Source: Streptomyces durmitorensis
Lineage (GTDB): Bacteria; Actinomycetota; Actinomycetes; Streptomycetales; Streptomycetaceae
DNA length: 64,000 nucleotides
Direction of reading: 5' to 3'
NCBI RefSeq assembly: GCF_023498005.1
Contig: NZ_CP097289.1
Coordinates: 8,742,001-8,806,000, forward strand
The notes under the pieces are model-generated. The model was not told the DNA's origin. It ran no database searches and worked only from the letters and a program-made list of their open reading frames with translations. This document shows positions 13,601-23,908 of this stretch, in pieces (position 1 is the first letter of the stretch; each line of letters starts with the position of its first letter). A program made the position numbers and the translations under genes.

Positions 13601-14255
13601 CGAGGAGATGGCGGCGGACTACGCGGACGAGATCCGCACGGTCCAGCCCGTCGGCCCCTATCAGCTCCTGGGCTGGTCCGTCGGCGGAACCATCGCTCAA
13701 GCCGTCGCAGCCCGCCTGGAAGAACTGGGCGAAGAGGTCTCGCTCCTGGCGCTGCTCGACGCCTATCCCGGCAGCGGCGCCGCCCCGAAGTCGCGGTTCC
13801 GCGGCGAGGAGGGACAGGCGACGGACGGCTACAGCGTGCTGCAGCAAGGGCAGCAGGGAGAGCAAGGGCAGCTGGGGCAGGGCGCCGACGTGGCCGCCCT
13901 CTACCGCTCGTCGGGCATGAGCGAGCAGGCCCTGTCGAACCTGGAGACGGTCGTGCGCAACATGTCGGGATTCGCGCCGGACCACACGCCCCGCCCCACC
14001 CGCGGCGACCTGCTGCTCTTCGTGGCGGCCGCCGACGGGACCGCGGAACGGCCCGAGCCGGACGCCACCGCGCGCTGGCAGCCCTTCATCGGCGGCGCCA
14101 TCGAAGCGCACGAAGTACCCGTCGGCCATTACGACATGCTCAAGGCCGAGGCCTTGACGCGCATCGCGCCCGTCGTCGCGCGGAAACTCGGCGCCACGAC
14201 GGGAAAGGCGAAGGAAAAGAATCCGGAACAGCGGACAGCAACCGAAAAGGACTGA
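7680..14255 (+). CDS. Terminal NRPS: C-A-T-X-(degenerate A)-TE
   Basis: ATG 7680 follows GAGGAGA; an in-frame GTG at 7677 is the alternative. Domains are C (HHILMDG at 8109), A (by-eye code D-A-F-H-L-G-L-L-C, the classic Hpg code), T (GGDS serine near 10650), a condensation-like X domain whose active site reads HRIAADE at 11205 instead of HHxxxDG, a decayed A-like stretch (about 12230-13330), and a thioesterase (GWSVGG, Ser near 13677, with LLDAYP and VGHYD for Asp and His). In glycopeptide NRPSs the X domain recruits the crosslinking P450s to the carrier-bound peptide and the TE then releases it. The protein is some 300 residues longer than a plain C-A-T-X-TE module because of the A remnant. 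A TTA codon lies at 7827. It is followed by MbtH after a 3-base gap. Confidence 0.95.
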   Translation: MTRSTVEDVWPLSPLQEGLLFHAAFDDQGPDVYTVQSALDIEGPVAADRLRASWEALLARHAALRACFRQVSGAQMVQVIARDVVLPWRTEDVSDLAEPETPAALERLAQSERAEPFDLAAPPLLRLLLIRVGEQRHRLVVTSHHILMDGWSAPILIGELSEIYAAGGDASGLGRTTSYGAYLKWLGRQDREAAEAAWQTELAGTDEPTLVAPAVPDRLPVFPENVSGDLPEDATRRVVELARANGLTVNTVVQGAWALVLARLAGRTDVVFGATVAGRPPELPGVESMVGLLINTLPVRVQLNGAQSVLDMFRALQERQSALMAHQHLGLPQIQKAAGPGAGFDTLLVYESFPQPPADSAPPDRESLSLRPAGFTREAAHYPLTLVVGPGERMHLKLEYRPDLFARGVVASALDALVGVLEQVVAEPAVTVGRVGAMAAAERGTAGAPPREVVPELIAGRVVSTPGAVAVEGERALSYGELWAESGRWSQYLAAVGVRRGDRVAVVMERSPDLVALLLGIWRAGAAYVPVDVGWPQERVAFVVADAAPVVVVCTSESRGAVPERTAARLLVLDDPQTRAALEACGADRPVVPVAAHDVAYVMYTSGSTGVPKGVAVPHGSVAALVGELDWGVGPADAVLMHAPHAFDASLFEVWVPLAAGGRVVIAEPGVVDAQQVREHVKAGVTALHLTAGSFRVLADESPDCFAGLREVLTGGDAVPAGAVARVRETCPDVAVRHLYGPTETTLCATWHVLEPGDGMGSVLPIGRPLPHRQVFVLDAFLKPLPPGVTGELYVAGAGLAHGYWNSPGPTADRFVACPYAPGERMYRTGDLVRWTEDGELLFVGRADAQVKIRGFRVELGEVEAALAAHPSVAQAVVIARDDGPGERRLVGYVVPEGADPIDPQLVRADVARTLPDYMVPAAVLALGALPVTRNGKVDRKALPAPDFAERVSGRKPQTAAEETLCRLFAEVLDLERVGPDDSFFDLGGDSGLAMRLAGRIREEFDAELGIRQFFGSPTPVGVARLLATKARPVLQPAGHRDEVPFTAGQFRTWLMSRLDDEAGCDRIPVALRLSGDLDQEALRAALGDVSARHEILRTTFDGARGGAMRQRVLDAAASRPEPAVVRTTEAELPGLLAGLLAGRTRHAFDLDSQTPWTQALLRLSDTEHVLLLVVHRIAADEASLDVLVRDLATAYGARREGRVPERAPLPLQFADYALWEQTLLRGEQEPESLVNDQLAYWQDALAGIEAEIELPADRPRPAVASHRAATVPLRLDAEAHGRLADLADLAEGDGTTPFMVVQAALVILLARLGAGTDVTIGTRIPRRDESGLETLVGPFAGALALRTDASGDPTFSELLGRVLAANQEAREHRDVPFERLVDALELPPSLARHPVFQVLLEVDDRVDEPWDPWELPGLRTTRMDLGAEATELDLSFSLTERYEPDGDLGGIDGQLRYAAELFDRSTAEALAQRFVRVLEQVTADPELRLSDVDVLLDADEAHRLVASGNDTEAAHPARTVVELLAEQAARTPDAVAVTDLHGTLTYELTYEALDAAAERLARQLVEHGAGPGSVVAVAQPTGKALVVALLGVLKSGAACWVAEDPARPLEGVDLGSCQILVCSDETVASVPDGAGIPVVVLDGLAPDETNRASAKAGSPHPALPGHPALVLAGAVMEHRTLTSHTTYRMHASPALGAAPLLDARAPFAALLTPLLAALCAGGSVRLGTPGQDLAAGESGTLVVTTPELLESASDALVVDVTGEPQAVDQVHAWQERHPSIPLVSGYGSPETGGAWLEHRTDSDAAEAWEPRTGGPVLNTRGLVLDERLRPVPPGVPGDLYVAGATLARGYAGGPGRTGERFVACPFGPAGERMFRTGERAKRTGAGLIAVQPEDQRRSRDTGTGRRLGRNRGDLGVLLPLRPEGTRPPLFCVHTGMGLSWTYAALLPHLPQDLPVYGVQARGIARAGQLPGSIEEMAADYADEIRTVQPVGPYQLLGWSVGGTIAQAVAARLEELGEEVSLLALLDAYPGSGAAPKSRFRGEEGQATDGYSVLQQGQQGEQGQLGQGADVAALYRSSGMSEQALSNLETVVRNMSGFAPDHTPRPTRGDLLLFVAAADGTAERPEPDATARWQPFIGGAIEAHEVPVGHYDMLKAEALTRIAPVVARKLGATTGKAKEKNPEQRTATEKD
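7827..7829 (+). promoter_or_regulatory. TTA codon near the start of the terminal NRPS gene
   Basis: The in-frame leucine codon in the early C domain (context ADRLRAS) is TTA, about codon 50. In Streptomyces TTA needs the developmentally expressed bldA tRNA, so this can limit translation in young cultures. The codon is seen; bldA control is inferred. Confidence 0.75.
10800..12190 (+). other. X domain (P450-recruiting, condensation-like)
   Basis: This segment of the terminal NRPS has condensation-domain fold features (for example the PFERLVDAL and [10 protein letters not shown] stretches), but the catalytic HHxxxDG is replaced by H-R-I-A-A-D-E. The HRxxxD(D/E) form is the mark of inactive X domains in glycopeptide synthetases, which bind Oxy P450s. 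It sits directly after the last carrier domain, the expected place. Confidence 0.85.
12230..13330 (+). other. Vestigial adenylation domain between X and TE
   Basis: Relics of an A domain can be followed: an N-terminal TPDAVAV start, a lost A3 P-loop ([11 protein letters not shown] where YTSGSTG...K would be), an A5-like GYGSPETG near 13035, and an A6-like stretch ([14 protein letters not shown]...RFVACPF). The A7/A8 motifs dissolve into RTGERAKR and no A10 lysine or carrier domain follows. It cannot be a normal adenylating domain. It is read through in frame, so the residues are still made. Confidence 0.8.
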
Positions 14256-14258
14256 ACG

Positions 14259-14486
14259 ATGACCAATCCGTTCGACAACGAAGACGGCACTTTCCTGGTC
14301 CTCGTCAACGACGAGGGACAGCACTCCCTGTGGCCCGCTTTCGCCGAGATACCTGAGGGCTGGACCACCGCGCACGGCGAGGGAACCCGGCAGGAATGCC
14401 TCGCGTACATCGAGGAGAACTGGACGGACATGCGCCCCAAGAGCCTCGTCGCCGACATGAGCAGGAACGAGACGGCGGTGCCCTAG
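14259..14486 (+). CDS. MbtH-like protein
   Basis: A 75-residue protein with the MbtH family signature: N-terminal NPFDNEDG, then [16 protein letters not shown] and the terminal WTDMRP. MbtH-like proteins bind adenylation domains and are often needed for their folding or activity, and almost every glycopeptide-type cluster has one. The gene starts 3 bases after the terminal NRPS stop and its own stop abuts the antiporter start, so the three genes form one transcription unit. Confidence 0.95.
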   Translation: MTNPFDNEDGTFLVLVNDEGQHSLWPAFAEIPEGWTTAHGEGTRQECLAYIEENWTDMRPKSLVADMSRNETAVP

Positions 14487-15773
14487 GTGGACACCGAAGC
14501 ACTGGTGACGGTGGCGATCGGTGATGTGGCCGTCATCGTCATCGTCTCCCGTCTCCTCGGCGCGCTGGCCCGCCGCTGCGGACAGCCCGTGGTCATCGGC
14601 CAGATCGTCGCCGGTATCGCCCTTGGCCCGACGCTCCTGGGCCGGCTGCCGGGAGATCCGACCTCGCGGCTCTTCCCACCGGAGGTGCTGCCGTTCCTGA
14701 CGGTGCTCTCGCAGATCGCCATCGTGATCTTCATGTTCGTCGTGGGGTACGAGATGGACGGGCGGCAGCTGCGCCAGGGAGGCAGAGCGGCGGCCACCGT
14801 GGCGCTGTGCGCGTTCCTGGTTCCCGCAGGCCTGGGTGTGGGCGCTGTGGGGGTGTTCCACGGGGCGTTCGACGCGGTCCAGCCGGGGCACGCGGACGGC
14901 AGGGCGTTCTGGCTGTTCATGGCCGTGGCCGTCTCCGTCACCGCGCTGCCCGTGCTCGCGGCCATCGTCCGTGAGCGAGGGCTCGCGGGCAGCCCCGAGG
15001 GCACGGTGGCCACCACCGCCGCCGGGCTCATGGACGTCGTGGCCTGGCTGGTCCTCGCCGCCGCTCTCGCCGGCACCGGGCACGCCACCGGGCGGTCGTG
15101 GCAGCTGACGCTGCTCCTGATCTCCCTGTTCGTGGCGGCCATGTTCCTGGTGGTGCGTCCGGTGCTCGGACGGTGGCTCCGGCGGTCCAGGGTGGCGCTT
15201 GCCAACCAGCTCACGATCGCGCTCGGTCTCGCCCTGGGCAGCGCCTGGGTGACCGCCGAGCTCGGACTGCACCCCGTGTTCGGCGGTCTGCTCGCCGGCC
15301 TCACGATGCCCCGCAGGGACGGGGTGCCCGACGCCGATGTGCTGCGGCCGATGGAGCAGACGTCCGATCTGCTCCTCCCGCTGTTCTTCGTGACGACGGG
15401 CCTGTCCTTCAACATCGGCTCGCTGGACGGCGACGGCGGTCTCCTGCTCCTGTTGATCCTCGCCATCGCCATCCTGGGCAAGCTGGGACCGGCGTACGCG
15501 GCTTCGCGGATCAGCGGCATGGACACGCACCGGTCGGTGACCGTCGCCGTGCTGGTGAACACCCGCGGGCTCACGGAACTGATCGTCCTGAACGTCGCGT
15601 TGGACGCCGGGATCATCGGACCCGCGCTTTTCACCGTTCTCGTACTCATGGCCTTGGTCACGACCTTCATGACGGGTCCTTTGTTGTCCCTGACGGCGCG
15701 CAGGAACAAGCGGGAAACTCCGCACGATCCGAAGAAGAAGGTCGTTCCCGCGCTGGCGGATGGACAACCTTGA
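14487..15773 (+). CDS. Cation/proton antiporter (CPA2, KefB-like) membrane protein
   Basis: The GTG start follows the MbtH stop with no gap. The protein has 428 residues and about twelve hydrophobic segments, with the CPA2-type opening (VVIGQIVAGIALGPTLLG) and the LGLHPVFGGLLAGLTMP and FVTTGLSFNIG stretches of Na+/H+ exchangers. Homologues of this type sit beside the NRPS genes in several glycopeptide clusters, where their role is not firmly known; ion homeostasis or product export have been proposed. Its coupling to MbtH supports a pathway role. Direct evidence for the transported ion is lacking. Confidence 0.85.
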   Translation: MDTEALVTVAIGDVAVIVIVSRLLGALARRCGQPVVIGQIVAGIALGPTLLGRLPGDPTSRLFPPEVLPFLTVLSQIAIVIFMFVVGYEMDGRQLRQGGRAAATVALCAFLVPAGLGVGAVGVFHGAFDAVQPGHADGRAFWLFMAVAVSVTALPVLAAIVRERGLAGSPEGTVATTAAGLMDVVAWLVLAAALAGTGHATGRSWQLTLLLISLFVAAMFLVVRPVLGRWLRRSRVALANQLTIALGLALGSAWVTAELGLHPVFGGLLAGLTMPRRDGVPDADVLRPMEQTSDLLLPLFFVTTGLSFNIGSLDGDGGLLLLLILAIAILGKLGPAYAASRISGMDTHRSVTVAVLVNTRGLTELIVLNVALDAGIIGPALFTVLVLMALVTTFMTGPLLSLTARRNKRETPHDPKKKVVPALADGQP

Positions 15774-15796
15774 CGCCCGGGCAGGGCGATTTCAGA

Positions 15797-15806
15797 CTCA
15801 ATTGAG
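15797..15806. promoter_or_regulatory. Palindrome CTCAATTGAG upstream of the halogenase gene
   Basis: A perfect 10-bp palindrome lies in the 106-bp gap between antiporter and halogenase genes, in a locally A+T-richer patch about 75 bp before the halogenase start. It may mark a separate promoter or operator for the halogenase-P450-ferredoxin set. No clear -10/-35 pair was found. Confidence 0.3.
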
Positions 15807-15879
15807 CAATGGGGCTCCCTGGGCGGGTACCGCGCTTTACGCAATGCGGCAGCCAGGCCGGGAGAATAGGGGAGGAGGG

Positions 15880-17391
15880 ATGACCTTGCCGGATTCCGAG
15901 GAATTCGACGTGGTGGTGGTCGGCGGAGGTCCCGCAGGATCGACACTGGCCGCTCTGGTGGCCATGCAGGGCAGGCGGGTGCTTGTCCTGGAGAAGGAGT
16001 TCTTCCCGCGCCACCAGATCGGCGAATCGCTGCTGCCGTCCACCGTGCACGGCGTGTGCAGGCTGACCGGTGTCGCAGACGAACTGGCCAAGGCGGGCTT
16101 CCCGCGCAAGCGCGGCGGCACCTTCCGGTGGGGGGCCAACCCGGACCCCTGGACCTTCTCCTTCTCCGTCTCCCCGCGCATGAGCGGGCCGACGTCGTTC
16201 GCCTACCAGGTGGAGCGGTCCAAGTTCGACGACATCCTGCTCAAGCACGCCCGCAAGGTGGGCGCCGAGGTGCGCGAAGGGTGCGCGGTGCTCGACGTCG
16301 TCGCCGACGACGAGCGGGTCCGGGGCGTCACGTACACCGACGCCGACGGCAAGGAGCGCCGGGCGCTCGCCACGTTCGTCGTGGACGCCTCGGGCAACAT
16401 GAGCCGCCTGCACCAGCGGGTGGGAGGCAAGCGCGAGTATTCGGAGTTCTTCCGCAGCCTCGCCCTGTTCGGCTACTTCGAAGGCGGCAAGCGGCTGCCG
16501 GAACCCAACTCGGGCAACATCCTGTCGGTCGCGTTCCCGAGCGGCTGGTTCTGGTACATCCCGCTGAGCGACACCCTGACGAGCGTCGGCGCCGTGGTGC
16601 GGCGCGAGATGGCCGAGAAGATCCAGGGCGACCGCGAGAAGGCGCTCATGGCACTCGTCGACGAGTGCCCCCTGATCGGCGAGTACCTGGCGAACGCCAA
16701 GCGGGTCACCACAGGCCAGTACGGACAACTGCGCGTCCGCAAGGACTACTCGTACCACCAGACGACCTTCTCCCGCCCCGGCCTCGTCCTCATCGGCGAC
16801 GCGGCGTGCTTCGTCGACCCGGTGTTCTCGTCGGGCGTCCACCTGGCGACCTACAGCGCGCTGCTCGCGGCACGCTCCATCAACAGCGTCCTGTCCGAAC
16901 GCGTCGACGAGGAACGGGCGTTGAAGGAGTTCGAGGCCCGCTACCGCCGCGAGTACGGCGTCTTCTACGAATTCCTCCTGTCCTTCTACGAGATGCACCA
17001 CGACGAGGACTCCTACTTCTGGCAGGCCAAGAAGGTCACCCGGACCGAGCGGCCCGAACTCCAGTCGTTCGTCGAGCTCATCGGCGGCGTCTCCTCCGGC
17101 GAACGCGTCCTGACGGACGCCGAGATCCTCGCCAAACGCTTCTCGTCGGGCTCGGCGGAGTTCGCCGCCGCGGTCGACGAACTGGCCGGCAGCGACGACG
17201 GAAGCATGGTGCCGCTGTTCAAGTCCTCGGTGGTGCGCGAAGTCATGCAGGAGGGCGGCCAGGTCCAGATGCGCGCCCTGCTCGGGGAGGACGCCGAAGC
17301 CGAATCCCCCTTGTTCAGCGGGGGTCTTGTGCCGTCGCAGGACGGCATGTTCTGGCAGTCGCCCGTCTCCGCCCCGAGCCCGGCCGAGTAG
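15880..17391 (+). CDS. FAD-dependent halogenase (glycopeptide type)
   Basis: ATG 15880 follows GGGGAGGAGGG; an earlier in-frame ATG at 15760 would add 40 residues of non-conserved sequence. The 503-residue protein begins with the FAD-binding GGGPAGS motif (residues about 13-19), and carries the flavin-halogenase WxWxIP signature as GWFWYIPL and the second FAD motif GDAACFVDP. It resembles the tryptophan-independent halogenases of vancomycin, balhimycin and complestatin, which chlorinate Tyr or Hpg side chains on the carrier protein using FADH2, O2 and chloride. No flavin reductase is seen nearby. It heads the halogenase-P450-P450-ferredoxin unit. Confidence 0.93.
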   Translation: MTLPDSEEFDVVVVGGGPAGSTLAALVAMQGRRVLVLEKEFFPRHQIGESLLPSTVHGVCRLTGVADELAKAGFPRKRGGTFRWGANPDPWTFSFSVSPRMSGPTSFAYQVERSKFDDILLKHARKVGAEVREGCAVLDVVADDERVRGVTYTDADGKERRALATFVVDASGNMSRLHQRVGGKREYSEFFRSLALFGYFEGGKRLPEPNSGNILSVAFPSGWFWYIPLSDTLTSVGAVVRREMAEKIQGDREKALMALVDECPLIGEYLANAKRVTTGQYGQLRVRKDYSYHQTTFSRPGLVLIGDAACFVDPVFSSGVHLATYSALLAARSINSVLSERVDEERALKEFEARYRREYGVFYEFLLSFYEMHHDEDSYFWQAKKVTRTERPELQSFVELIGGVSSGERVLTDAEILAKRFSSGSAEFAAAVDELAGSDDGSMVPLFKSSVVREVMQEGGQVQMRALLGEDAEAESPLFSGGLVPSQDGMFWQSPVSAPSPAE

Positions 17392-17405
17392 AAGGAGGTC
17401 CGCGC

Positions 17406-18578
17406 ATGGCGCGGCCGTCAGACCTCTCCATGCACAACCGCAGGGACCGCCTCGACCCGCTGCCCGAGCTCAGCGAACTCAGCGAGCGGGCGCCGCTGTC
17501 CCAGGTCGAACTCGGCGAGGGACCAGGCTCGTCGACGGGCTGGCTCGTGACGGGCCACGACGAGGTGCGCGCGGTCCTCGGCGACGCGGAGCGGTTCAGC
17601 ACGGCCCCGCCCGCGGGCGGCACCCGGCCGGTCCAGGCGGGCAACCTCATCCAGTACGATCCGCCCGACCACTCCCGGCTCCGGCTGCTGCTGACACCCG
17701 AGTTCACGGTCCGCCGGATGCGCGGCCTCGAGCCCGCCGTCGAAGCGGTCGTCGCGGACTGCCTGGACTCCCTGGAGAAGGCGGGGCAGCCCGCCGACTT
17801 CATGCGGCACGTCGCCTGGCCCGTGCCCGGCCTCGTCATGTGCGAGCTGTTCGGCGTGGCGCGCGACGACCGGGCGGAGCTGGCGCGGCTGCTCAAGGTC
17901 AGCAGGCCCGCCTTCCGCGGCCGGCAGCTCCAGATGACCGCGGGCGCCGCCTATCTCGCGTACGTCGACCAGCTCGTGGCCAGGAACCGGCGCGCACCGG
18001 GCGACGACCTGCTCGGCAGGCTGGTGCGCGCGCACGGCGACGACATCGATGACGACGAACTGGTCGGCCTCACCGCGTTCGTGATGGGCTCCGGCGTGGA
18101 GAACATGGCGAGCATGCTGGGCCTCGGCATCCTGGCCCTTCTCGAGAACCCGGACCAGCTCAACCTGCTCAGGCAGTGCCCGCACCTGATCGACCAGGCG
18201 GTGGAGGAGTTCATCCGCTACCTGTCGATCATCCCGACGGCATCGCCGAGGACCGCCCGCGAGGACGTGCGCCTCGCGGGCGAGGTGATCAAGGCAGGGG
18301 ACCAGGTGGCCTGTTCACTGCTGGCCGCCAACCGCGTCCGGCCGCCCGGCGCGCCGCCGGACGTCCTCGACATCACCCGTGAGGCCACCGCCCATGTGGG
18401 GCTCGGCCACGGCATCCACTACTGCATCGGGGCTTCCCTGGTGCGGATGGAGCTCAGGAGCGCCTACCTGGCGGTGCTGCGCCGCTTTCCCGAGCTGCGC
18501 TCCGCCGTGCCACCGGAGGAGATCCGCTTCCGGACACAGGCGCCGTACGGCGTGGAGACGCTGCCGGTCACCTGGTAG
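17406..18578 (+). CDS. Cytochrome P450, Oxy-type peptide crosslinking enzyme (first)
   Basis: ATG 17406 has a strong GAAGGAGG site 14 bases after the halogenase stop. The protein has 390 residues. The ExxR motif is EEFIR and the heme loop is GLGHGIHYCIG, with Leu where most P450s have Phe. The I-helix reads GSGVENMASM, with Glu-Asn in place of the usual acid-alcohol pair; the Oxy enzymes of glycopeptide synthesis similarly lack the Thr. These P450s form biaryl or aryl-ether links between side chains of the peptide on the last carrier domain, docked to the X domain. Which ring it closes cannot be told from the sequence alone. Confidence 0.92.
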   Translation: MARPSDLSMHNRRDRLDPLPELSELSERAPLSQVELGEGPGSSTGWLVTGHDEVRAVLGDAERFSTAPPAGGTRPVQAGNLIQYDPPDHSRLRLLLTPEFTVRRMRGLEPAVEAVVADCLDSLEKAGQPADFMRHVAWPVPGLVMCELFGVARDDRAELARLLKVSRPAFRGRQLQMTAGAAYLAYVDQLVARNRRAPGDDLLGRLVRAHGDDIDDDELVGLTAFVMGSGVENMASMLGLGILALLENPDQLNLLRQCPHLIDQAVEEFIRYLSIIPTASPRTAREDVRLAGEVIKAGDQVACSLLAANRVRPPGAPPDVLDITREATAHVGLGHGIHYCIGASLVRMELRSAYLAVLRRFPELRSAVPPEEIRFRTQAPYGVETLPVTW

Positions 18579-18582
18579 GGAG

Positions 18583-18648
18583 CGATGGGCAAGGGGCCGA
18601 TGGGCAGGGGCCGATGGGCACGCGAACGATGGGCAGGGGAGCGATGAC
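18583..18648 (+). repeat. Degenerate 15-bp tandem repeat carrying repeated start codons
   Basis: Five ATG-containing units of the pattern CGATGGGCA(G/A)GGG follow each other with ATGs at 18585, 18600, 18614, 18629 and 18644. The first two are out of frame with the second P450 and the last three in frame. Each unit carries a purine-rich stretch that can act as a ribosome binding site for the next ATG. Confidence 0.8.
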
Positions 18649-19861
18649 AATGACGACATCCACGGCCGGAGCCGGCCTCGTCCACACCCGCCGCGAACGC
18701 TTCGGCCCGGCCGAAGAGCTGCGGCGGCTGTCCGCGGGGCGGCCCGTCACCCGGATCGACGTGGGTCCGGGAACCGACGGGGTGCCCGTCTGGCTGGTCA
18801 CGGGCCACGCCGAGGTGCGCCAAGTGCTCGGCGACCACCGGCGGTTCTCCACCCGGCGCCGCTTCGGGCCGCCCTCGTCGGCGGGCCGGGGCGAAGGACC
18901 GCGGCCCGACGAACTGATCGGGCAGCTCATGGACTACGACCCGCCCGAGCACACCCGGCTGCGACAGATCCTCACGCCCGAGTTCACCCTGCGCCGGATG
19001 CGCAGGATCGAGCCGGGCATCACCGGCATCGTCACCGAGCACCTCGACGCCATGGAACGCACGGGTCCGCCCGCCGAACTCATCACGGCGTTCGCCTCGC
19101 CGGTCCCCGGCGCGGCCCTGTGCGAGCTGATCGGCGTACCGCGCGACGACCGCGTCGACTTCCTGCGCCGCTGCCACGCCTTCCTCGCGCCGGGCCGGGG
19201 ACGGCAGCGGCGTGCGGCGGCCGGGGAACTGCTCTCGCGGTACGTCGCCGCGATGGTGGCCCGGCAGCGCACGGACCCCGACGAAGGCTTCCTGGGCATG
19301 CTGGTCCGCGACCACGGCGACGAGGTCACGGACAAGGAACTGCGGGGCGTGTGCGTCCTGTTGGTGCTCGCGGGCCTCGACAACATCTCCGGCATGCTGG
19401 GCCTTGGCACCCTGCTGTTGCTCGGCCACCCCGACCAGCTCGCCGTGGTGCGCGACGACCCCCGAGCGGTGGACCGCGCGGTCGAGGAATTGCTGCGCCA
19501 CCTGTCGGTGCCGCACGCCCCGACGCCCCGCACCGCCCTGGCGGACGTCACCGTCGGGGAGCAGCTCATCAGGGCGGGCGAACACGTCCTGTGCTCGCTG
19601 CCGATGGCCAACCGCGATCCTGCGCTGCTCGCCGACCCCGACCGCTTCGACATCACACGCGAGCCCGCGGCCCATGTCGCCTTCGGCCACGGCATCCACC
19701 ACTGCCTGGGCGCGGCACTGGCCCGGATGGAACTGCGGATCGCCTACCCGGCGCTGCTGCGGCGCTTGCCCGGCCTGCGCCTGGCCGTGCCCGATGACGA
19801 GGTGCCGTTCCGCGTGCACGCGCTCGCCCACGGCGTGGACCGGCTGCCGGTCACCTGGTGA
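18644..19861 (+). CDS. Cytochrome P450, Oxy-type peptide crosslinking enzyme (second)
   Basis: ATG 18644 was chosen because GGGGAG lies just upstream; ATG 18614 and 18629 are in-frame alternatives in the repeat. The 405-residue protein has ExxR as EELLR, heme loop FGHGIHHCLG and I-helix LAGLDNISGM with the Asp-Asn pair reported for OxyB. Its C-terminus, LPVTW, matches the first P450, and the two are clear paralogues. Two P450s would allow two crosslinks, as in complestatin (one aryl ether, one biaryl), against three or four in vancomycin and teicoplanin. The stop overlaps the region just before the ferredoxin gene. Confidence 0.92.
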   Translation: MTMTTSTAGAGLVHTRRERFGPAEELRRLSAGRPVTRIDVGPGTDGVPVWLVTGHAEVRQVLGDHRRFSTRRRFGPPSSAGRGEGPRPDELIGQLMDYDPPEHTRLRQILTPEFTLRRMRRIEPGITGIVTEHLDAMERTGPPAELITAFASPVPGAALCELIGVPRDDRVDFLRRCHAFLAPGRGRQRRAAAGELLSRYVAAMVARQRTDPDEGFLGMLVRDHGDEVTDKELRGVCVLLVLAGLDNISGMLGLGTLLLLGHPDQLAVVRDDPRAVDRAVEELLRHLSVPHAPTPRTALADVTVGEQLIRAGEHVLCSLPMANRDPALLADPDRFDITREPAAHVAFGHGIHHCLGAALARMELRIAYPALLRRLPGLRLAVPDDEVPFRVHALAHGVDRLPVTW

Positions 19862-19884
19862 ATAAGAAGGCCAAGGAGGAGCAG

Positions 19885-20097
19885 ATGGAGTTACGGGTCG
19901 ATCGCCACCGCTGCGCGGGTTCCGGGCTCTGCATGGCCCAGGTCCCCGCCGTCTTCGACCAGTCGGACGAGGACGGCAAGGTCCTGCTCAACGCACCGGC
20001 CCCGGCCCCCGAGCTGGCCGCCGCCGTGCGCCTGGCTGCCGCGCGGTGCCCGTCCGGCGCGATCACGCTGCACGAACGGGACACCGCCGACCACTGA
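19885..20097 (+). CDS. Small ferredoxin (3Fe-4S type), likely P450 electron donor
   Basis: ATG 19885 follows AAGGAGGA; an in-frame GTG at 19858 overlaps the P450 stop but has no site. The 70-residue protein has C-AGSGL-C near the N-terminus and a distal CPSGAI, three cysteines in the spacing of actinobacterial P450-partner ferredoxins, with a Met where a fourth cluster ligand could be. It probably passes electrons to the two P450s upstream. Its third codon is TTA. The gene ends 24 bp before the convergent hydroxymandelate oxidase gene. Confidence 0.9.
   Translation: MELRVDRHRCAGSGLCMAQVPAVFDQSDEDGKVLLNAPAPAPELAAAVRLAAARCPSGAITLHERDTADH
19891..19893 (+). promoter_or_regulatory. TTA codon 3 of the ferredoxin gene
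   Basis: The ferredoxin opens ATG-GAG-TTA. A bldA-dependent codon this early could hold back the whole protein, and with it P450 crosslinking, until bldA tRNA accumulates. The codon is seen; the effect is inferred. Confidence 0.75.
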
Positions 20098-20121
20098 TGC
20101 CGCGCCCGCAACCGCGTTCAC

Positions 20122-22534
<2,413 letters not shown>

Positions 22535-23908
22535 ATGGAAATCCTGCAAACGGAAATCGCCGTCGCCGAGTTGAACGCGGCCACGCTGCACGCGTCGCTC
22601 GGCGATGTGTCGATGGAGTCCATGAACCTCCTCAACCAGGTCGCCGACACCTATCCGGACGCGGTCTCGTTCGCGGCGGGACGCCCTTACGAGGGCTTCT
22701 ACGACGTGACCCAGATCCACGAATACCTCCAGGTCTTCTGCGACCACCTCCGCACCCGCCTCGGCCTGAGCGAGACGGAGACCGCCCGCACGCTGTTCCA
22801 GTACGGCGCGACGAAAGGGATCATCGGCGACCTCGTGGCACGCAGCCTCGCCGTGGACGAGGGCATCGACGCCGACCCCGCCTCCGTGGTCGTCACGGTC
22901 GGCTGCCAGGAGGCGATGTTCCTGCTGCTGCGCGCGCTGCGCGCCGACGACCGCGATGCCGTCCTCGCCCCGAGCCCGACCTATGTCGGCCTGACGGGGG
23001 CCGCGTTGCTCGCCGACATGCCCGTACTCCCCGTGCGCACCGCAGCGGACGGTATCGACCTCGACGACCTGGTGGTCCAGCTGCGCCGGGCGCGCGGCGA
23101 CGGACGGCGGGTCCGCGCCTGCTACGTGACGCCCGACTTCGCCAACCCGGTGGGCGTCAGTCTGCCGCTCGCCGACAGACACCGCCTCCTGGACATCGCG
23201 GCCGACGAGGACCTCCTGCTCCTGGAGGACAACGCGTACGGCCTCCTGAACAGCGCGGCCGACCGTCCGCCCACCCTGAAGGCCCTCGACCGCCACCGAC
23301 GCGTCGTCTACCTGGGGTCGTTCGCCAAGACCGGGATGCCCGGCGCCCGCGTGGGCTACGTGGTCGCCGATCAGCGGGTGGCAGGCGCCACCGGCGGCGA
23401 CACGCTGTTCGCCGACGAGTTGTCCAAGCTCAAGAGCATGCTCACCGTGAACACCTCGCCGATCGCCCAGGCCGTGATCGGCGGCAAACTCCTCGCACAC
23501 GACTGCAGCCTGGTCGCCGCCAACCGCCAGGAGACGGAGGTCTACCGGCGCAATCTGCGTCAGGTGCTCGACGGCCTCGACCGGCGCCTCGGCGACCGTG
23601 CCTCCGTCACCTGGAACGTGCCGACCGGCGGGTTCTTCATCGTGCTCACCGTGCCGTTCACCGTCGACGACGCCCTCCTGGAGCACGCGGCACGCCGCCA
23701 CGGCGTGCTCTTCACGCCCATGCACCACTTCTACGGCGCTTCGGCCGGGTTCCGCCAACTCCGCCTGTCGATCAGTACGTTGACGGGCGCCCGCATCGAG
23801 CAGGGCCTTGACCGCCTCGCCGCGCTGATCGACGAGCGGCTCGGGGAGTCCGACGCGCCCGGTGCGCGGGAGGCGACCGGGGAGCCGCTCCCGGGTGAGG
23901 TCGCGTGA
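22535..23908 (+). CDS. hpgT: 4-hydroxyphenylglycine aminotransferase
   Basis: ATG 22535 follows CAGGAGA, and the sequence from there (MEILQTEI...) is where family similarity begins; an upstream ATG at 22397 would add 46 unconserved residues. The 457-residue protein is a fold-type I PLP aminotransferase of the MocR/2-aminoadipate aminotransferase-like group: ATKGIIGDLVAR, YVTPDFANPVGVSL, LLEDNAYGLL and the PLP-lysine segment YLGSFAKTGMPGARVGY. It transaminates 4-hydroxybenzoylformate to L-Hpg, typically with Tyr as donor, which returns 4-hydroxyphenylpyruvate to the cycle. Its last bases overlap the dehydrogenase start. Confidence 0.92.
   Translation: MEILQTEIAVAELNAATLHASLGDVSMESMNLLNQVADTYPDAVSFAAGRPYEGFYDVTQIHEYLQVFCDHLRTRLGLSETETARTLFQYGATKGIIGDLVARSLAVDEGIDADPASVVVTVGCQEAMFLLLRALRADDRDAVLAPSPTYVGLTGAALLADMPVLPVRTAADGIDLDDLVVQLRRARGDGRRVRACYVTPDFANPVGVSLPLADRHRLLDIAADEDLLLLEDNAYGLLNSAADRPPTLKALDRHRRVVYLGSFAKTGMPGARVGYVVADQRVAGATGGDTLFADELSKLKSMLTVNTSPIAQAVIGGKLLAHDCSLVAANRQETEVYRRNLRQVLDGLDRRLGDRASVTWNVPTGGFFIVLTVPFTVDDALLEHAARRHGVLFTPMHHFYGASAGFRQLRLSISTLTGARIEQGLDRLAALIDERLGESDAPGAREATGEPLPGEVA

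Noticed and set aside
12654..15767. 1037-residue minus-strand open frame across NRPS end, MbtH and antiporter
   Set aside because: Antisense to three well-supported genes; no conserved domain.
16056..17405. N-terminal extension of the first P450 frame into the halogenase gene
   Set aside because: The P450 proper starts at 17406 with a strong ribosome binding site; upstream residues are an out-of-frame halogenase shadow.
18583..18648. CRISPR-like array
   Set aside because: Units are 14-15 bp with no spacers; it is a simple tandem repeat.
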